From NCBI GenBank assembly GCA_004556455.1, contig SFGY01000001.1, positions 1-64,000 on the forward strand: DNA of 64,000 nt. Reading direction: 5' to 3'. A program made the position numbers and the translations under genes. The DNA is from Clostridiales bacterium (GTDB taxonomy: Bacteria; Bacillota; Clostridia; Saccharofermentanales; DTU023). Positions within the stretch are counted from its first letter, which is position 1; every line of letters begins with the position of its first letter. The notes beneath the pieces are model-generated. The model was not told where the DNA came from, ran no database searches, and worked only from the letters and a program-made list of their open reading frames with translations. Of this stretch, positions 52,580 through 61,682 are shown one piece after another.

Positions 52580-53157
52580 TGAATGCTCTGTCTCAGGGTC
52601 TTGGCAAGTTGCCGGATCCAGCTGCCGAAGCAGGACTTTCGTCAGAGAAAGTTCTGCCGGATGAGTTAGTGCGGAAAAAAGGGACTCCCCCTATTGACGT
52701 ACAGGTGACGTTGACTCAGGAACAGTGGCAGGGAGCAGAAAAGTCTGAACCTCTGCACATGATCTGTCATGGCCGTCTGCAGCGTGACAAGAGCGAGGCC
52801 TGCTGGAAACTCAGCTATATGGAAACAGAAGCAACTGGAATGGAGGGAACCCGCACAGAGATTCGCTTCTTTGATGACAACTCTCTCAAACTTAACCGTG
52901 TCGGAGAAGTTCGCATGCAGCTTCAGTTCCGCCAGGGTGGCCGCTTTGTTTCTACAATGTCGACGCCTTTCGGAAGTATGAACTTCTCTCTTATTACCAA
53001 TACTGTGGAAGGGAAGCTCTCTGCGAAGGGCGGAAAGATCAGCCTGGCCTATTCACTTAATATGGGTGGAAGAGAGGCCAGCAGCACTTGTTTGCAGCTG
53101 CTTGTGGAACCCCTAGGCAAGACGCTCGGAAAAGCTGAAAAAGAAAAACCTTCCTAA
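52579..53157 (+). CDS. DUF1934 family protein (YwiB-like beta-barrel)
   Basis: A 192-residue protein. The first 45 residues are polar; the rest is beta-rich: VQVTLTQEQW, HMICHGRLQ, WKLSYMETEATGMEGTRTEI, then MQLQFRQGGRFVSTMSTPFGSM and ISLAYSLNMGG. That pattern fits the DUF1934 lipocalin-like family of unknown function, usually found near argS or rpoE in Bacillota. The start overlaps the proS stop (TGATG), so translation is coupled. Its last bases overlap the convergent pulA stop. Confidence 0.75.
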   Translation: MNALSQGLGKLPDPAAEAGLSSEKVLPDELVRKKGTPPIDVQVTLTQEQWQGAEKSEPLHMICHGRLQRDKSEACWKLSYMETEATGMEGTRTEIRFFDDNSLKLNRVGEVRMQLQFRQGGRFVSTMSTPFGSMNFSLITNTVEGKLSAKGGKISLAYSLNMGGREASSTCLQLLVEPLGKTLGKAEKEKPS

Positions 53158-55079
53158 GTCTCCTGTTGGGAACTATCCTTAAGGCGCAGAAGGGTTAGCG
53201 ACAGCGGTGGAATCTCCAGAGTTTCCACCGCTTTTTTGTGCAGCAGCTGAACGTTATGAATAATGAGTTCATATTCTTCAGGCTGGAACTGAGGTTGCCA
53301 GCTCTCAGTTCTGGCATTGATGAAGAGATGCCAGAGCCGAGTGCCGTCACTTATCTGGATATGCAGACGACCAGCTTCGGCAGAGATCAGATGCTCGTGT
53401 TGACGGATAGCGGGATAATCTGTCTGACGAAGGAAGGGAAGGTCTTTTCGACATTTGAGAAGGTCACGAAAAAAGCGGTAGGCCAGGGGAAAACGGTCAC
53501 AGCGGTCATAGGGGAAAACATTGATGCTGTCGGGTAAGTTATAGCTGTTATCTGCACCGGATTTTGACCGCAGCAGGTCCTGACCGGCATGAAAGAAAAC
53601 GATGCCATGAGAGAGGTTCTGAATGGCGAAGGCCAGACAACAACGCCGCTCAAGCTCGGCATCTGAGGCCTCCGGGAGAACCGACTTTAACTTATCATAT
53701 AGCGTTCGATTGTCGTGGCTCTCGCTGTAGATGATATTTTGCAGAGGGGAGCGATAGGGCTTTCCCAGAGGCTTTCCCTGCATATTGGAAAAAATGCAGC
53801 GGCTTGTGTTTTCATCGCCGCCGCCGCTGAGAAAGGCGCGGCTTTGAGCATCGAAATCATTCCCACGCAGAGCATTGCGAAATTCATCATTAAAAAAGGC
53901 GACACCCGGCAGGAGGTGGGCATGATCCTGATCTGCACGCAAAACCCCTTCAGGATGATGCCCCAGGCTCCAGCCTTCACCTATAATAAAAATATTGGGA
54001 TCTATTTTGTCGAGGGCAGCCCGCAGGGCCTGCAGGGTTTCCACATCGTGAATTCCCATTAAATCCAGGCGGAAGCCATCAAGGTTATAAGCTTTTGCCC
54101 AATAGCTCAGCGAATCAATGAGATAGCGCCGGAACATGGGCTGTTCTGAGGCCGTCTCATTACCGCAGCCCGTGCCGTTATATGGCCGTCCCGAGGGATC
54201 GAAGCGAAAATAATAGCCCGGTACGGTATTTTCAAGACTGGAGAGTTCGAGACGGTAAACGTGGTTATAAACGACATCCATAATGACGCGAAAGCCGGCA
54301 GCGTGGAGCGTTTGAATGAGCGTTTTCAGTTCGAGAATGCGGCAGGCAGGATCTTCAGGATCTGTGGCATAAGAACCTTCCGGGGAGTTGTAGTGTAGCG
54401 GATCGTAGCCCCAGTTGTACTGTTCGCCAAAAGAGAGTGGAGCCTCTTCATTGACGGTCGCAAAATCATAGATGGGCAGCAGCTGGATATGGCTGATGCC
54501 TAGACCTTTCAGAAAATGGAGCCCTGAGGGATTGCCGGCCGCCGTGACGGTATCGCTCTCGCAAAGCCCGAGAAACTTACCTTTAGCGCTGATCCCGTTC
54601 AGAGGGCCAATGCTCATATCACGGATATGTAATTCATAAATGGAAATCTGAGAAAAATCGACCGTTCCCGGCAGGCGTTCTGTGCTGAAAGCCTCTGGAA
54701 GCAGAGCTTCTGCATCCAGAACCACGGCATAGCGGCCATTGACAGAAACAGCCCGCGCGTAGGGATCTGCGGCGAGACGGCTGCTGCCATCCCAAAAGCT
54801 GAGACGGTAAAGATACTGTGCCCCCTCACAGTCTCCTGGCAGGCTAAGTTCCCATAGCCCCGGCGAGATGTCGCTTCTCTGCATATCCAGCTGCTTCTCG
54901 CCATGGAAAAAGAGCAGCAGCGAAACCCGTTCAGCCGTCGGCGCCCAGAGACGGAAAACGACCCTGTCCTCCAGAAATTCCAGGCCAAGAGGACCGGCAT
55001 AAGCAAAAATATCGTTAAATTCGCGGCTATGGAGACTCTCCGGAGTCATAAAGCGCGACATATCTGGGAGCTGGGACAC
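53154..55079 (-). CDS. pulA: Type I pullulanase
   Basis: A 641-residue GH13 debranching enzyme that cleaves alpha-1,6 links in pullulan, glycogen or limit dextrin. An N-terminal CBM48-like domain (VVFRLWAPTAERVSLLLF) leads to the catalytic barrel with the pullulanase motif YNWGYDP, VIMDVVYNHV, GFRLDLMG (nucleophile Asp), FIIGEGW (acid/base Glu) and YSESHDN. It has no signal peptide, so it probably acts inside the cell on glycogen or imported maltodextrins. The start is GTG 55079 with AGGAAAGG upstream; an ATG six codons later is an alternative. It converges on the DUF1934 gene. Confidence 0.93.
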   Translation of the reverse strand: MSQLPDMSRFMTPESLHSREFNDIFAYAGPLGLEFLEDRVVFRLWAPTAERVSLLLFFHGEKQLDMQRSDISPGLWELSLPGDCEGAQYLYRLSFWDGSSRLAADPYARAVSVNGRYAVVLDAEALLPEAFSTERLPGTVDFSQISIYELHIRDMSIGPLNGISAKGKFLGLCESDTVTAAGNPSGLHFLKGLGISHIQLLPIYDFATVNEEAPLSFGEQYNWGYDPLHYNSPEGSYATDPEDPACRILELKTLIQTLHAAGFRVIMDVVYNHVYRLELSSLENTVPGYYFRFDPSGRPYNGTGCGNETASEQPMFRRYLIDSLSYWAKAYNLDGFRLDLMGIHDVETLQALRAALDKIDPNIFIIGEGWSLGHHPEGVLRADQDHAHLLPGVAFFNDEFRNALRGNDFDAQSRAFLSGGGDENTSRCIFSNMQGKPLGKPYRSPLQNIIYSESHDNRTLYDKLKSVLPEASDAELERRCCLAFAIQNLSHGIVFFHAGQDLLRSKSGADNSYNLPDSINVFPYDRCDRFPLAYRFFRDLLKCRKDLPFLRQTDYPAIRQHEHLISAEAGRLHIQISDGTRLWHLFINARTESWQPQFQPEEYELIIHNVQLLHKKAVETLEIPPLSLTLLRLKDSSQQET

Positions 55080-55173
55080 AAGGGCAGACCTTTCCTGTTT
55101 GCAGAAATGACATCCTTATTTTATCATTCTTTTTATAGCTGAGTCCCAAGGCTCTTTGACGGGCCTGAAGTTC

Positions 55174-55202
55174 TTGACAAAGTCCTGATGATTGCGCATA
55201 AT
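55174..55202 (+). promoter_or_regulatory. Promoter of rpmF
   Basis: TTGACA (55174-55179), a 17-bp spacer and CATAAT (55197-55202). The leader is about 125 nt; I see no clear conserved fold in it. Confidence 0.75.
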
Positions 55203-55333
55203 ATCATTCGCGTGTTTTCAAGAGGGCCTCGCTTTGTCTTTCGTGAATGCGGAAGCTGAGCTGTTTCAGGTTTTTGAATCATTCGAGCTAAGTCGAGCAA
55301 CGCTAATAAGCACGAAAAAAGGAGGTCGGATCC

Positions 55334-55516
55334 ATGGCTGTACCTAAGAGAAGAACAAGTAAGCAGCGTACGCGTACTCTGCACGCGAATTGGAAGCTGG
55401 CAGCGCCGAGTCTGGTGGAATGCCCCCAGTGCCATAAGCTGATGCTCGCGCACAAAGTCTGCAAAGCTTGCGGCTACTACAAAGGAAAAGAAGTCATCGC
55501 TCAGCCTGAGGCTTAA
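55334..55516 (+). CDS. rpmF: 50S ribosomal protein L32
   Basis: L32 (60 aa), zinc-binding form. The N-terminus MAVPKRRTSKQRTRT is nearly invariant, and CPQCHKLMLAHKVCKACGYY has the four cysteines. AAAAAAGGAGG is the ribosome site. The usual Bacillota neighbours (yceD upstream, plsX downstream) are not here; it stands alone with its own promoter and terminator. Confidence 0.97.
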   Translation: MAVPKRRTSKQRTRTLHANWKLAAPSLVECPQCHKLMLAHKVCKACGYYKGKEVIAQPEA

Positions 55517-55543
55517 GCCCCGCATTTTTTGAGCGTTCATTTG

Positions 55544-55577
55544 AGCAGCGGGAGCTTAAAGCCTGCTGCTTTTTTTG
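55544..55577 (+). terminator. Rho-independent terminator after rpmF
   Basis: AGCAGCGGG (55544-55552) pairs with CCTGCTGCT (55562-55570) with one G-U pair, then eight T in total. It ends only 8 nt before the next start codon. Confidence 0.88.
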
Positions 55578-55584
55578 AGCTTGG

Positions 55585-57006
55585 ATGGAAAGATTATCGG
55601 ATTATGGTTTAACGGATGCTGTTGTCTCCGGCATTGTGCCGGGCAGCATTGCAGAGGACCTGGGTATTGGCAGGGGCAGTCGTCTGCTTCGCCTGAACGG
55701 GGTTCCTGTTTCTGATGTCTTCGATTACCGCACCCGTGAGCAGGATGAAAATATTCTGCTCCTGGTGGCAGATCCATCTGGTGAACTGACGGAATATGAG
55801 ATCGAAAAAGATGAGGACGAAGATCTTGGACTGGAATTCGAGAATCCTTTGCTTTCCGCCTGCGAGTCCTGCTCAAATCACTGCCTCTTCTGTTTTATAG
55901 ATCAGCTGCCGCCGGGTCTTCGACCCTCCCTTTATTTTAAGGACGATGATACGCGCTTGTCCTTCCTTACAGGAAATTACGTCACGCTCACGAACATGAG
56001 CGACGAAGAACTTGATCGCATTATTTCCTATCATTTTTCGCCGCTGAATATTTCCGTCCACAGCACAGATCCCCTCCTGCGCCGCCGGCTTCTTGGCAAC
56101 GTGAGAGGGGATAATCTCATGCCTCGTCTGAAAAAGCTGGCAGCTGCGGGCATACGTCTCAATGCTCAGTTTGTCCTCTGTCCAGGCTTGAATGATGGAC
56201 CTGCTTTGGAACGAAGCCTTTCTGATCTTTTTGATCTGACTGCTGCTCTGGATTCGATTGCGGTCGTTCCTGTGGGCCTGACGCGCTGGAGGGAGTACAA
56301 TAAACTTGTCCCGCTGAAAGGCTTTACGGCTGAGACGGCAGCGGTGGTGCTGGACCAGGTCGAAACCTGGCAGCAGCGTTTTTACGAAAGCTGCGGCAGG
56401 CGCATCCTTTATGCCTCCGATGAGTTTTTTCTGCTCTGTGGCAGAGAGATCCCCGCTCCGGCCACTTACGAAGGCTATCCCCAACTGGAAAATGGTGTCG
56501 GTATGGTGGCGCTGTTTCGCCAGGAGGTCGAAGAGGCCTTTGCTGACGGTCTGGAAAAGCTCCCGGCTTCGACCAGCCGCGATTTTTTCGGCAGCCGTGC
56601 GAAGGGACATGCGCTTTCAACACGGGTTCACATCGCGACAGGAGTACTGGCTGCCCCGGTCATCCGTGAAGTGAAGGAACGTTTCGAACGGGCCAGCGGG
56701 ATGGAGCTGAAGATCCACACCATTGTTAACCGTTTCTTTGGTGAAAGCATCACGGTTGCCGGACTTTTGACCGCTACGGATATCGCCCTGCAGCTGCAGG
56801 AGAAAATAGCTGAGAACGAGTGCCTGCTTCTCTGTGACAAAATGTTGCGGGCCAATGAGGATGTTTTTCTGGATAACCTGAGCCTTGGGGATCTGGCTGA
56901 ACGCCTGGGCTGCCCCGTGACCTGCTGTGGAGAGGGTGGACGTGATCTGCTCTCGGCACTTCTTGCCATCCGGCAAAACAGAGAAAGGGAGAAATCAGCT
57001 GTATGA
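55585..57006 (+). CDS. DUF512 protein: PDZ-like domain plus radical-SAM-like iron-sulfur domain
   Basis: A 473-residue conserved Bacillota protein whose reaction is unknown. Residues 10-80 are PDZ-like (SGIVPGSIAEDLGIGRGSRL). Then comes the cysteine set C96-x3-C100-x2-C103 (CSNHCLFCFIDQLP), as in radical-SAM enzymes, with FLTGNYVTLTNMSDEELDRI and SVHSTDPLLRRRLLGN typical of the family; the C-terminal DUF512 domain has VPVGLTRWREY and TRVHIATG. The gene overlaps der by 4 nt (ATGA), a conserved pairing in Clostridia. The ribosome site is poor, and the rpmF terminator lies just upstream, so its promoter is unclear. Confidence 0.87.
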   Translation: MERLSDYGLTDAVVSGIVPGSIAEDLGIGRGSRLLRLNGVPVSDVFDYRTREQDENILLLVADPSGELTEYEIEKDEDEDLGLEFENPLLSACESCSNHCLFCFIDQLPPGLRPSLYFKDDDTRLSFLTGNYVTLTNMSDEELDRIISYHFSPLNISVHSTDPLLRRRLLGNVRGDNLMPRLKKLAAAGIRLNAQFVLCPGLNDGPALERSLSDLFDLTAALDSIAVVPVGLTRWREYNKLVPLKGFTAETAAVVLDQVETWQQRFYESCGRRILYASDEFFLLCGREIPAPATYEGYPQLENGVGMVALFRQEVEEAFADGLEKLPASTSRDFFGSRAKGHALSTRVHIATGVLAAPVIREVKERFERASGMELKIHTIVNRFFGESITVAGLLTATDIALQLQEKIAENECLLLCDKMLRANEDVFLDNLSLGDLAERLGCPVTCCGEGGRDLLSALLAIRQNREREKSAV

Positions 57007-58352
57007 CCAAAGCCGTCATTGCCATCGTTGGACGCCCCAATGTGGGTAAATCCAGCCTTTTCAACGCTCTTGCGGGAGAACGCATTTCCATTGTCCATGA
57101 TTCCCCGGGGGTGACGCGCGATCGCATTACCACAGAGGCTGAATGGTTTGGCCGTTCCTTTACGCTCATCGATACCGGAGGTCTCGAAGTCAGGAGTTCG
57201 GACCCCTTGCTGCGGCAAATGGAGCGTCAGGTCAAGTTTGCCGTTGAAAGCGCGGATCTTATTCTTTTCCTCTGTGATGCTGTGGATGGGCTGACCGCTC
57301 AGGACAGAGAGATTGCCGATCTGCTCCGCCGTTCCGGGCGTCCTGTCGTCCTGGCCGTCAACAAATGTGATAACCCTTCGAGAGAGGCCCATACCTGGGA
57401 GTTTTTTGAGCTGGGCCTGGGCCAGCCTTATGGCATCGCAGCGATACATCGCCTGGGCCTGGGGGAACTGGTCTCCGCTCTTCTGGAACTTCTTCCCGAA
57501 GAAAGTGAGTCGGCAGCGGAAGAGGAACGCATCCGTGTGGCCATTATTGGCAAACCCAATGTTGGCAAATCCTCTCTGATCAATCGCCTGCTCAATAAAG
57601 AACGAAGCATTGTCTCGGATATTGCCGGGACAACCCGGGACGCCCTGGATGTGAATCTGGATAATGAATGGGGTTTATACTGTTTTATTGATACAGCTGG
57701 TCTGCGCAAGCGTGCTCGTGTCGAAGGCAGCGTCGAAAAATACAGCATCATCCGTACAGAAGAAGCGATAGAGCGCTCCGATGTCTGCCTGATCCTGCTC
57801 GATGCTGAAGCTGGAATTACCGAACAGGATACGAAAGTTGCCGGACGGGCCCATGAAGCTGGTAAGGCCTCCATTTTTGTACTCAATAAATGGGATCTCG
57901 TCGACAAGACGACGGATAGTTTCAGTAAGAAAGAAAAAGAGATTCAGGAGCGCTTTGCCTTTATGCGCTATGCCCCGGTGATCTCCATTTCGGCCCTGAG
58001 CGGTCAAAGGGTCCCTGCACTTTTTGAACTGATTAACCGGGTCTATGCCGCCGGGCATAAACGCCTCAGCACGGGGGTGGTGAATGAGGTGCTGGCGGAA
58101 TCTCTGGCTCTGCACAGGCCGCCTTCGGATAAAGGCCGGGCGCTGAAAATTTTCTATGTGACCCAGGTTTCTGCAGCTCCCCCGACGTTGGTCTTTTTCA
58201 TCAATGATAAGGATCTTCTGCATTTCTCCTATGAGCGCTATCTGGAAAATCGCTTTCGTGAGGCTTTTGGTTTTGAGGGGAATCCTCTGCGCATGATCTG
58301 GAGGCCACGCACTGCAAGCGATTATATCCGCGTCGGAGAGAAGGAGGAATAG
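57003..58352 (+). CDS. der: Ribosome biogenesis GTPase Der (EngA)
   Basis: Der (449 aa) helps 50S assembly. It has two tandem G domains: GRPNVGKSSLFNAL, DSPGVTRDR, DTGG and NKCD in the first (about 1-165), GKPNVGKSSLINRLL, GTTRDALD, DTAGLRKRARV and NKWDLV in the second (about 178-350), and a KH-like C-terminal domain. It overlaps the DUF512 gene. Family length is normal. Confidence 0.96.
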   Translation: MTKAVIAIVGRPNVGKSSLFNALAGERISIVHDSPGVTRDRITTEAEWFGRSFTLIDTGGLEVRSSDPLLRQMERQVKFAVESADLILFLCDAVDGLTAQDREIADLLRRSGRPVVLAVNKCDNPSREAHTWEFFELGLGQPYGIAAIHRLGLGELVSALLELLPEESESAAEEERIRVAIIGKPNVGKSSLINRLLNKERSIVSDIAGTTRDALDVNLDNEWGLYCFIDTAGLRKRARVEGSVEKYSIIRTEEAIERSDVCLILLDAEAGITEQDTKVAGRAHEAGKASIFVLNKWDLVDKTTDSFSKKEKEIQERFAFMRYAPVISISALSGQRVPALFELINRVYAAGHKRLSTGVVNEVLAESLALHRPPSDKGRALKIFYVTQVSAAPPTLVFFINDKDLLHFSYERYLENRFREAFGFEGNPLRMIWRPRTASDYIRVGEKEE

Positions 58353-58418
58353 CCTTCGGGATCCAAGGCAGGAGAGAAAAGATCAATTTCACAGGGGAAG
58401 CTGCGGCTTTAAAGCGCT

Positions 58419-58432
58419 ATTCTGTGCAGAAT
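58419..58432. repeat. Short perfect palindrome upstream of typA
   Basis: ATTCTG-TG-CAGAAT is a 6-bp-arm perfect palindrome in the der-typA gap, about 100 nt before the typA start. It could be an operator or chance; no clear promoter was recognised nearby. Confidence 0.25.
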
Positions 58433-58523
58433 GCGTGCTTTTTAAAAAAGTGCGGAAAAACCCGCCAAATATGAGAAAATAAGTCATCGTTAGACTGGAA
58501 GCAGAGGGACAAGGTAAAGGCAG

Positions 58524-60368
58524 ATGAAAATTATTCGAGACATTGCCATCATCGCTCATGTCGATCATGGTAAAACAACCCTGGTCGACGCCATGTTAAA
58601 ACAGAGCGGCATTTTTCGCCAGAATCAGGAAGTGCGCACGCAGCTGATGGATTCGAATGATATCGAACGTGAGCGTGGGATCACCATCATGGCTAAGAAT
58701 ACGGCCATCAGCTATAAGGATACCCGTATCAACATTGTGGATACCCCGGGTCACGCGGATTTTGGCGGGGAAGTCGAGCGCGTGCTCAAAATGGTGGATG
58801 GAGTGCTTTTACTGGTGGATGCCTACGACGGACCCATGCCACAAACCCGCTTTGTTCTGCGCAAGGCTCTGGAAATGGATCTTGTGCCGATCGTCGTCAT
58901 CAATAAAATCGACCGGCCGGATGCCCGCCCTGACGAGGTGGCCGACCTGATCTATGAGCTTTTCATGGAACTTGGCGCCAGCGACAAGCAAATAGACTTC
59001 CCCATCATTTACTGTTCAGGAAAAGATGGCGCCGCTTTTACAGAATGTCCGGAAAATATCAGTCCTGAATTGCTGAGCGAGGCGACGATTTTCCCCCTTC
59101 TGGACTGCATCATCGATCATATTCCCGAGCCGGAGGGGGATCCTGAAGCTGCCCTGCAGATTCTTGTTTCCAACATTGATTATGACAGTTACATCGGCCG
59201 CATTGCCATCGGAAGGGTGGAACGTGGTACGGTTCGAAGTATGCAGCAGGCCGTCCATGCGCGCTATGGCGATGAGCTTTCAGAAAATTTCCGCATCGGC
59301 AAGGTGCTGGTTTTTGAGGGCCTGAACCGCCGCGCGGTTGACTCTGCCCCGGCAGGCGAGATCGTCTGCATGGCCGGGATCGATGATGTGAACATCGGCG
59401 ACAGTATCTGTGATCCTGAGCACGTGGAGCCGCTGCCCTTTGTGGATATTGATGAGCCGACGATTGCCATGACCTTTTCGGTCAATGACAGCCCTCTCGC
59501 CGGTAAGGAGGGCCATTATGTGACGTCCCGTCAGATCAGAGAGCGACTGGAGCGGGAAATGCATAAGAATGTGGCCATGCGCTTGGAAAATACCGATACC
59601 ACGGATGCTTTCATCGTGAAGGGCCGCGGTGAGCTGCAAATTTCTATTCTGATTGAAGAAATGCGACGCGAAGGCTATGAATTTCAGGTCTCCCGCCCTC
59701 ATGTCATCACCAAGCTGGTCAACGGCGAAGTGCAGGAGCCTGAAGAACTCCTGATGATCGATGTGGGTGAAGCCTATTCAGGCGTGGTCATCGAAAAGCT
59801 GGGCAAGCGCAAAGCGGAAATGATTTCCATGCTTCCGCCGCATAAAGGTAGTATCCGCATGGAATTTCGCATTCCTTCACGCTGTCTTATCGGTTACCGC
59901 AGTGAGTTCCTTACGGACACCCGTGGGACGGGCATTATGAACAGTATTCTTTCTGGCTTCGTACCCTGGAAAGGTGGCTCTGTTGCACGTGATCACGGCG
60001 TTCTCGTCGCTTTTGAGGATGGCCTTGCCGTAACTTATGGCCTGCATAATGCCCAGGATCGCGGTCGGCTTTTCATCGGCGCAGGGGAAGAAGTGTATGA
60101 AGGCATGATTGTAGGTGAAACCATGCGCGGGGATGATATTCCGGTGAATGTCTGCAAAGCCAAGCATGTGAGTAATATGCGTTCTTCTGGCTCGGATGAG
60201 GCCCTCCGCCTTTCTCCGCCTGTGAGCCTCAGCCTTGAGCAGTGTCTGGAATTCATTGATGATGATGAACTCATTGAAGTGACTCCGCAGAAGATTCGCA
60301 TGAGAAAGCGGATCCTTAATACGGTTCTGCGTCAGAAAGCAGATGCCCATAAAAAACAAAGTGACTGA
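58524..60368 (+). CDS. typA: Ribosome-associated GTPase TypA/BipA
   Basis: TypA (614 aa), an EF-G-like translational GTPase linked to stress and 50S assembly. G motifs are AHVDHGKTTLVD, RGITIMAKN, DTPGHADFGGEV and NKID. Domain II, the EF-G-like domains III and V (GRGELQISILIEEMRREGYE) and the unique C-terminal domain (PWKGGSVARDHGVLVAFEDG) are all present. The ATG follows AGAGGGACAAGG. mltG begins 23 nt downstream. Confidence 0.96.
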   Translation: MKIIRDIAIIAHVDHGKTTLVDAMLKQSGIFRQNQEVRTQLMDSNDIERERGITIMAKNTAISYKDTRINIVDTPGHADFGGEVERVLKMVDGVLLLVDAYDGPMPQTRFVLRKALEMDLVPIVVINKIDRPDARPDEVADLIYELFMELGASDKQIDFPIIYCSGKDGAAFTECPENISPELLSEATIFPLLDCIIDHIPEPEGDPEAALQILVSNIDYDSYIGRIAIGRVERGTVRSMQQAVHARYGDELSENFRIGKVLVFEGLNRRAVDSAPAGEIVCMAGIDDVNIGDSICDPEHVEPLPFVDIDEPTIAMTFSVNDSPLAGKEGHYVTSRQIRERLEREMHKNVAMRLENTDTTDAFIVKGRGELQISILIEEMRREGYEFQVSRPHVITKLVNGEVQEPEELLMIDVGEAYSGVVIEKLGKRKAEMISMLPPHKGSIRMEFRIPSRCLIGYRSEFLTDTRGTGIMNSILSGFVPWKGGSVARDHGVLVAFEDGLAVTYGLHNAQDRGRLFIGAGEEVYEGMIVGETMRGDDIPVNVCKAKHVSNMRSSGSDEALRLSPPVSLSLEQCLEFIDDDELIEVTPQKIRMRKRILNTVLRQKADAHKKQSD

Positions 60369-60391
60369 GCCTTGAGAAGGGAGGCGCCGCC

Positions 60392-61657
60392 ATGGGTGCA
60401 AAAATCAGTAAAACCATGCTCATACTCTGTATTGCAGCTGCGCTGATTCTAACCGCTTTTGCGGCTTTTCTCCAGGGCTATCACTACGTGCAGACTCAGG
60501 ATAAACGACTGACCCGTCTCAGTGAGGCTTATGAGGAGAGCGGTAAAGCGATGGTAACTGAGGAGACACCCGGGGCGGTAGCGGTGTTTATTCCGCGCTC
60601 AGCCGATATGGATGAGATTACGAAAATTCTGAAAGATCACGATATCATCAGTAATTCCTTCCTTTTTCGTTTCCTCTCTAAATTTAATGGTTTCGATAAC
60701 GGCTATCAGGCCGGAACTCACTATCTTCTTAAAAATATGAGTTATGACGAAATCATGTTCATCCTGACGCGTCAGCCGGATCCTTTGAAAATTACCTTTG
60801 TCGAAGGTGAAAGCTACATCCAGATGCGCGACAAACTTGTGGAGGCAGGGCTCAACATTGATGTCCGCCGCATGGATGACCTCGTCCGTCACCCCAATGA
60901 ATTTCTGGACTATCCCTTTGTACGTGAGCTTTCTGCCAATCCTGAGCGTGAATGGCTGCTCCAGGGCTATCTCTGGCCGGATACTTACTGGTTTGATCCT
61001 AACCTGGATGAGGTCGGTATTCTGCGGATGTTTCTGGACAATACTCAGAAGAAGCTTTCTGAAAATGACTACAGCAGTCGCGCAGCGCGCATGAATATGA
61101 GTATGGATCAGGTTATCACCATCGCCTCGATTGTTCAGGCCGAAGGCAACATCGAAGAGATGAGTAAAATCGGCCGGGTCTTCCTCAATCGTTTTGAGCT
61201 CAAGATGCCGATGGAATCCTGCGCCACCATCAATTATCTGCGCAGTGAAGAAGGGAAGAAGCCTATCCCATGGGCGACCAATGTAGACCTCCAGAAATAT
61301 CGCAATAATCCTTACAATACCTATGCTAACCCCGGTCTCCCTCCTGGCCCCATCAATAATCCGGGTACCCTAGCCATCGAAGGGATTCTCTGGCCGGCCA
61401 ACGAGGATAGCTGGCCGGGAGCAAGTCAGTATCTTTACTTTTGTGCAACCGGCGATGGCAGCAACGTTTTTGCGACTAATGCGGAAGAACACCAGGCCAA
61501 TATCGACTATTATCGAAGTGCCTGGGAAGAGGGCAATACCACAGAAAAAACGGAAGAAGAAACGACCCCGGAAGCCTATTACGACCCTGAAATCGGCCAG
61601 ATGGTCAGTCCTCAGGGTGAGACAATTCCCGTGGAAAGTGAAGAAATGCAGCCCTGA
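60392..61657 (+). CDS. mltG: Endolytic murein transglycosylase MltG
   Basis: MltG (421 aa) cuts nascent glycan strands and sets their length. One N-terminal membrane helix (about 8-28) anchors an outer LysM-like subdomain (about 60-130) and the YceG catalytic domain. The active region reads ITIASIVQAEGNIEEMSKIGRVFLNR; the Glu of QAEG aligns with the catalytic Glu. PWATNVDLQKYRNNPYNTY and GLPPGPINNPG are conserved. The C-terminal tail (about 385-421) is Glu/Thr-rich and disordered. Cell wall work fits the PrkC and UppS functions in the window. Confidence 0.95.
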   Translation: MGAKISKTMLILCIAAALILTAFAAFLQGYHYVQTQDKRLTRLSEAYEESGKAMVTEETPGAVAVFIPRSADMDEITKILKDHDIISNSFLFRFLSKFNGFDNGYQAGTHYLLKNMSYDEIMFILTRQPDPLKITFVEGESYIQMRDKLVEAGLNIDVRRMDDLVRHPNEFLDYPFVRELSANPEREWLLQGYLWPDTYWFDPNLDEVGILRMFLDNTQKKLSENDYSSRAARMNMSMDQVITIASIVQAEGNIEEMSKIGRVFLNRFELKMPMESCATINYLRSEEGKKPIPWATNVDLQKYRNNPYNTYANPGLPPGPINNPGTLAIEGILWPANEDSWPGASQYLYFCATGDGSNVFATNAEEHQANIDYYRSAWEEGNTTEKTEEETTPEAYYDPEIGQMVSPQGETIPVESEEMQP

Positions 61658-61682
61658 CGCCTGAGCGCAGAGATAGCATTTC

